Assembly: GCA_003640385.1 (NCBI GenBank)
Contig: RCAB01000439.1
Span: forward strand, 1-51,488
Length of the DNA stretch: 51,488 nt
Direction: 5' to 3'
Source: Setaria digitata
Lineage: Eukaryota > Nematoda > Chromadorea > Rhabditida > Setariidae
Shown: positions 48,981-51,488 of the stretch, in pieces
Numbering within the stretch: the stretch's first letter is position 1
How the letters are laid out: the number at the start of each line of letters is the position of its first letter
Notes under the pieces: model-generated
Seen by the model: the letters and a program-made list of their open reading frames with translations, nothing else
Told to the model about the DNA's origin: nothing
Database searches by the model: none
Translations under genes and position numbers: made by a program

Positions 48981-51197
48981 TTTATCAGTCGTGCAGCTAC
49001 TGTTATCAGTGATGGTGATGACGATGTTCCTAGGATACAGCACCCCAAACTGTTCATCAGATTCTGATAATACAGTCAGTTTATCCACTTTCTTTTTTCA
49101 CCGGTGCAATCAATAAATAATGTTGTTTGATTTCTATTCAGTACTTGTCCAATCCAACTTCCAAAGCAGTGCATGTAAAGAATGCTATATCACCGAATTT
49201 AGTTCAGTTTGATTTATTTAACAAATTTCTTCACACCGCTATTCACCACCTGAAATAATGAAAATGACTTCTACAAATTGACGGAAATTCAAATTCGCGG
49301 TAAAAATGGCGCGAATTATTTCACTTTTCAGCATGAATATGCTAAAAATGACGCAGGTATAATTATTACTGTATCTTACCTTACCTCTAACTAATTAGAA
49401 ATTGAATATATAAGAAGAAAAGAGGTTGGTTTGTATTAGTGGAAGCTAAAAACACGGGGTGAAGCAACATTTTATAAACATTTTCAAACTATGATGAACG
49501 GGATCGACTGATGATGACATTTATCATTTCTTCTTAACTTCTTCTCCTCCTCTTCCTACCTTATCTCCTTCCACTTCCTACTCCTCAATTCGCGGGTCGT
49601 GAAGTGAAGTGAAAGCGAAACACTTTGGAGAAAAGGAATTAAAGAAGCAGCAAAAATTTTCAAACTCCTGACACCATTATCGCCAGCAACACTTGACTAA
49701 TGAGCTATGTTGCATGATCGAGTGGTATCTGCTAAAGGTACCACTCTCATCAATTAATATTTGTGTCATCAATTGGTTTCACTTATTTATCCTATTTTGA
49801 ATCATCCTATAAAATTCATTACCCCATTTACAATACAATATTTATGCATGATTACTTAGGAATGAAATCGTGAAAAAGATGAAAATGAAATAAGATTGAT
49901 AATAATGATAATTTGCATAACAAACTATATGATGCTAATTTATCCCCGCTCTCATAACTTCCAATATATTTCATTTTGGAAAATTCCTTTCACCGCTATC
50001 TTCTTTCTCGGGAGAAAAAAGGCAACCTCTGCCCTTCCCAATCCTCTTCGCAAACGATATTTGGGAATGAACAAACATCAGCATGGAATATTAATTTTTC
50101 ATCGAAAATATAATAATGCGTCAAGAATATTCAACAGCCATAAATTTCCACCACTTCAAAAATTTGTAAATTTTTTGTTCCATAGAAAAGGGATCGCACT
50201 TATAGTTTTCCAAATAAATTTTAAGCAGTGCAATTGAATATTTTCGACTCGTTTAATCGGTATAATGTTGAAGAGAAGTAAACAAATGAAGCAAATGATG
50301 ATGATGAACAAATAAGTAATTAGACAGTTGGCTAATATTGGTTAATAAGAAAGTTAGCAAATGTGCTTACTAAATTATTAAAATCTTTGCTTGTTTGCTT
50401 GCTGTTTGCTTTCTAAATCAGACATTTCGTTCGTTTATTTGCCACTCACTCATCGATCATAGAGCTGAAACATTTTGAACGCTTCATTTGAAACATTTGT
50501 TAGAACAATAAACAAACAATTAAAAATCTATAAATATTGTTCATATATACATATTAAAATTATTTTCACTTTGCAAATAGGGCTCAAAGAAATGTTTCCT
50601 TCTTTCTTTTGCTAAATAAATATTTTTCTTGGACAAATAATATTATTTAATAGCGTACAAACAAAGAAATCATCTAAACAAATAATTCTAATTTTAAATT
50701 CTAAAAGAAATTCGACATGAAATGAAAGCAACTGCAAGAAAAAAAGGAAGACGAAAGGCCTAAAACGTATGAAGCAGTTTTTTCAAATTTTACTTCGATA
50801 AAAATAAAAAATGATATCGTTTTTGCATGATTATCTCCACAGTGCATCTAATATACATAATACATTTATGTGTATACGATGAGAAAACAAAAAGTTATAT
50901 AAAAAGAATGAACCATTTTGAACCATGTCTAGAATGATTATTGGTTCTGATATGAAAATAACTGATTGATATAGATAGGATAATAATGATGATAATGATG
51001 ACGATGTTGATGATGGAAAATGAAACGGACGATGGGATAATTTTTTTTTTTGATTAAAAAAGTGTTTAAATTATACCTTTGGAAAATTAAATCTTTTAAA
51101 CCGGACATTTTGTAAATGAAATGGTAAATAAAAATTTATACCGCAAAGAAACAAATGAATTCACCAGTAAATCTTTATTCACTTTTTTTTTTTTTTT

Positions 51198-51198
51198 N
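51198..51198. other. Ambiguous base (N) at the end of a poly(T) run
   Basis: The N follows a run of about 15 T. Unlike the two N positions in intron 1, no duplicated flanks are visible. It may mark a homopolymer-caused gap. Confidence 0.8.
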
Positions 51199-51415
51199 AA
51201 CAGAGAAAAAGTGATCATTTTGTTATGTGCTTAATCAATTGGTAATTTTGATACACAACCAATAAGTTATCTTCCCTATTTCTGCAATTCATTTCATGCA
51301 AAAAAGAAAAAAAATAAATGAATTGAGGAATGAAAAGTAAGGAGAAGAAATTTATTGTATAAAATGATACTGAAATTTAAACTCATGAAGGATGAATTAA
51401 TATAGTATAATGTTA

Positions 51416-51488
51416 CATAAATATAAGATAAATATAAATATAATATATAATATAATACATAATATAATATATAATATAATATAATATA
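51416..51488. repeat. (AT)/(AATAT) simple repeat at the window edge
   Basis: Only A and T apart from a few bases, in ATAAT and ATAATAT units, continuing past the window end. Confidence 0.8.

Larger units (their letters stand above)
48981..51488 (-). promoter_or_regulatory. 5' flank of the spalt-like gene (promoter region not resolved)
   Basis: Region upstream of the start codon on the minus strand. It includes a pyrimidine-rich stretch at 49530-49590, a GC-richer patch with open frames on both strands near 49970-50110, an N at 51198 inside a T run, and AT repeats at the right edge. No core promoter element can be chosen with confidence. Confidence 0.4.

Noticed and set aside
1..51488. tRNA, rRNA, SL RNA, transposase or reverse transcriptase genes, CRISPR arrays, bacterial (Wolbachia-type) inserts
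   Set aside because: Searched by eye for tRNA B-box-like motifs, SL1-like sequence, long coding frames of mobile elements and repeat-spacer patterns; none was seen. A covariance-model tRNA scan and a BLAST against endosymbiont genomes would be decisive.

Overview
The window is AT-rich eukaryotic nuclear DNA, most likely from a parasitic nematode of the filarial/spirurid type. This rests on two animal genes with many exons, splice acceptors of the form TTTCAG/TTTTAG, a possible trans-splice acceptor just before one start codon, very AT-rich introns full of homopolymers and microsatellites, and a nematode-like version of a spalt (SALL/sem-4) gene. The species cannot be fixed from the sequence alone. 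Nothing prokaryotic is present: no operon, CRISPR array, IS element or phage.

Layout. (1) At 1-260 lies the probable last exon of an unidentified + strand gene. (2) At 556-5810 (- strand) is a complete 13-exon lysosomal beta-glucuronidase gene (GH2 family, GUSB-like). I rebuilt it exon by exon: every intron phase agrees, the product is 630 residues, and a signal peptide and both catalytic glutamates are present. (3) 5811-15612 is a gene-poor AT-rich spacer with a CA-rich microsatellite, a tandem duplication and a perfect hairpin. (4) At 15613-48980 (- strand) is a complete 14-exon spalt-like zinc-finger transcription factor of 1118 residues with 11 zinc fingers. Exons 2-14 are packed into 15613-25861. 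Exon 1, carrying the conserved N-terminal SRRKQAKPQ motif, lies 23 kb further upstream. (5) 25862-48874 is that giant first intron. It holds simple repeats, long perfect palindromes, two assembly joins marked by single N bases between duplicated sequence, and several coding-like patches. (6) 48981-51488 is the 5' flank of the spalt-like gene.

The two main genes are on the same strand but have no functional link: one is a lysosomal glycosidase, the other a developmental repressor/cell-fate regulator. The points most worth follow-up are: an in-frame cassette exon candidate in the spalt-like gene (24909-24974), CtBP-type motifs in its product, the diverged first zinc-finger pair, the 23-kb intron with coding-like islands, and the false duplications at the N positions. 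I found no convincing new multi-gene system.
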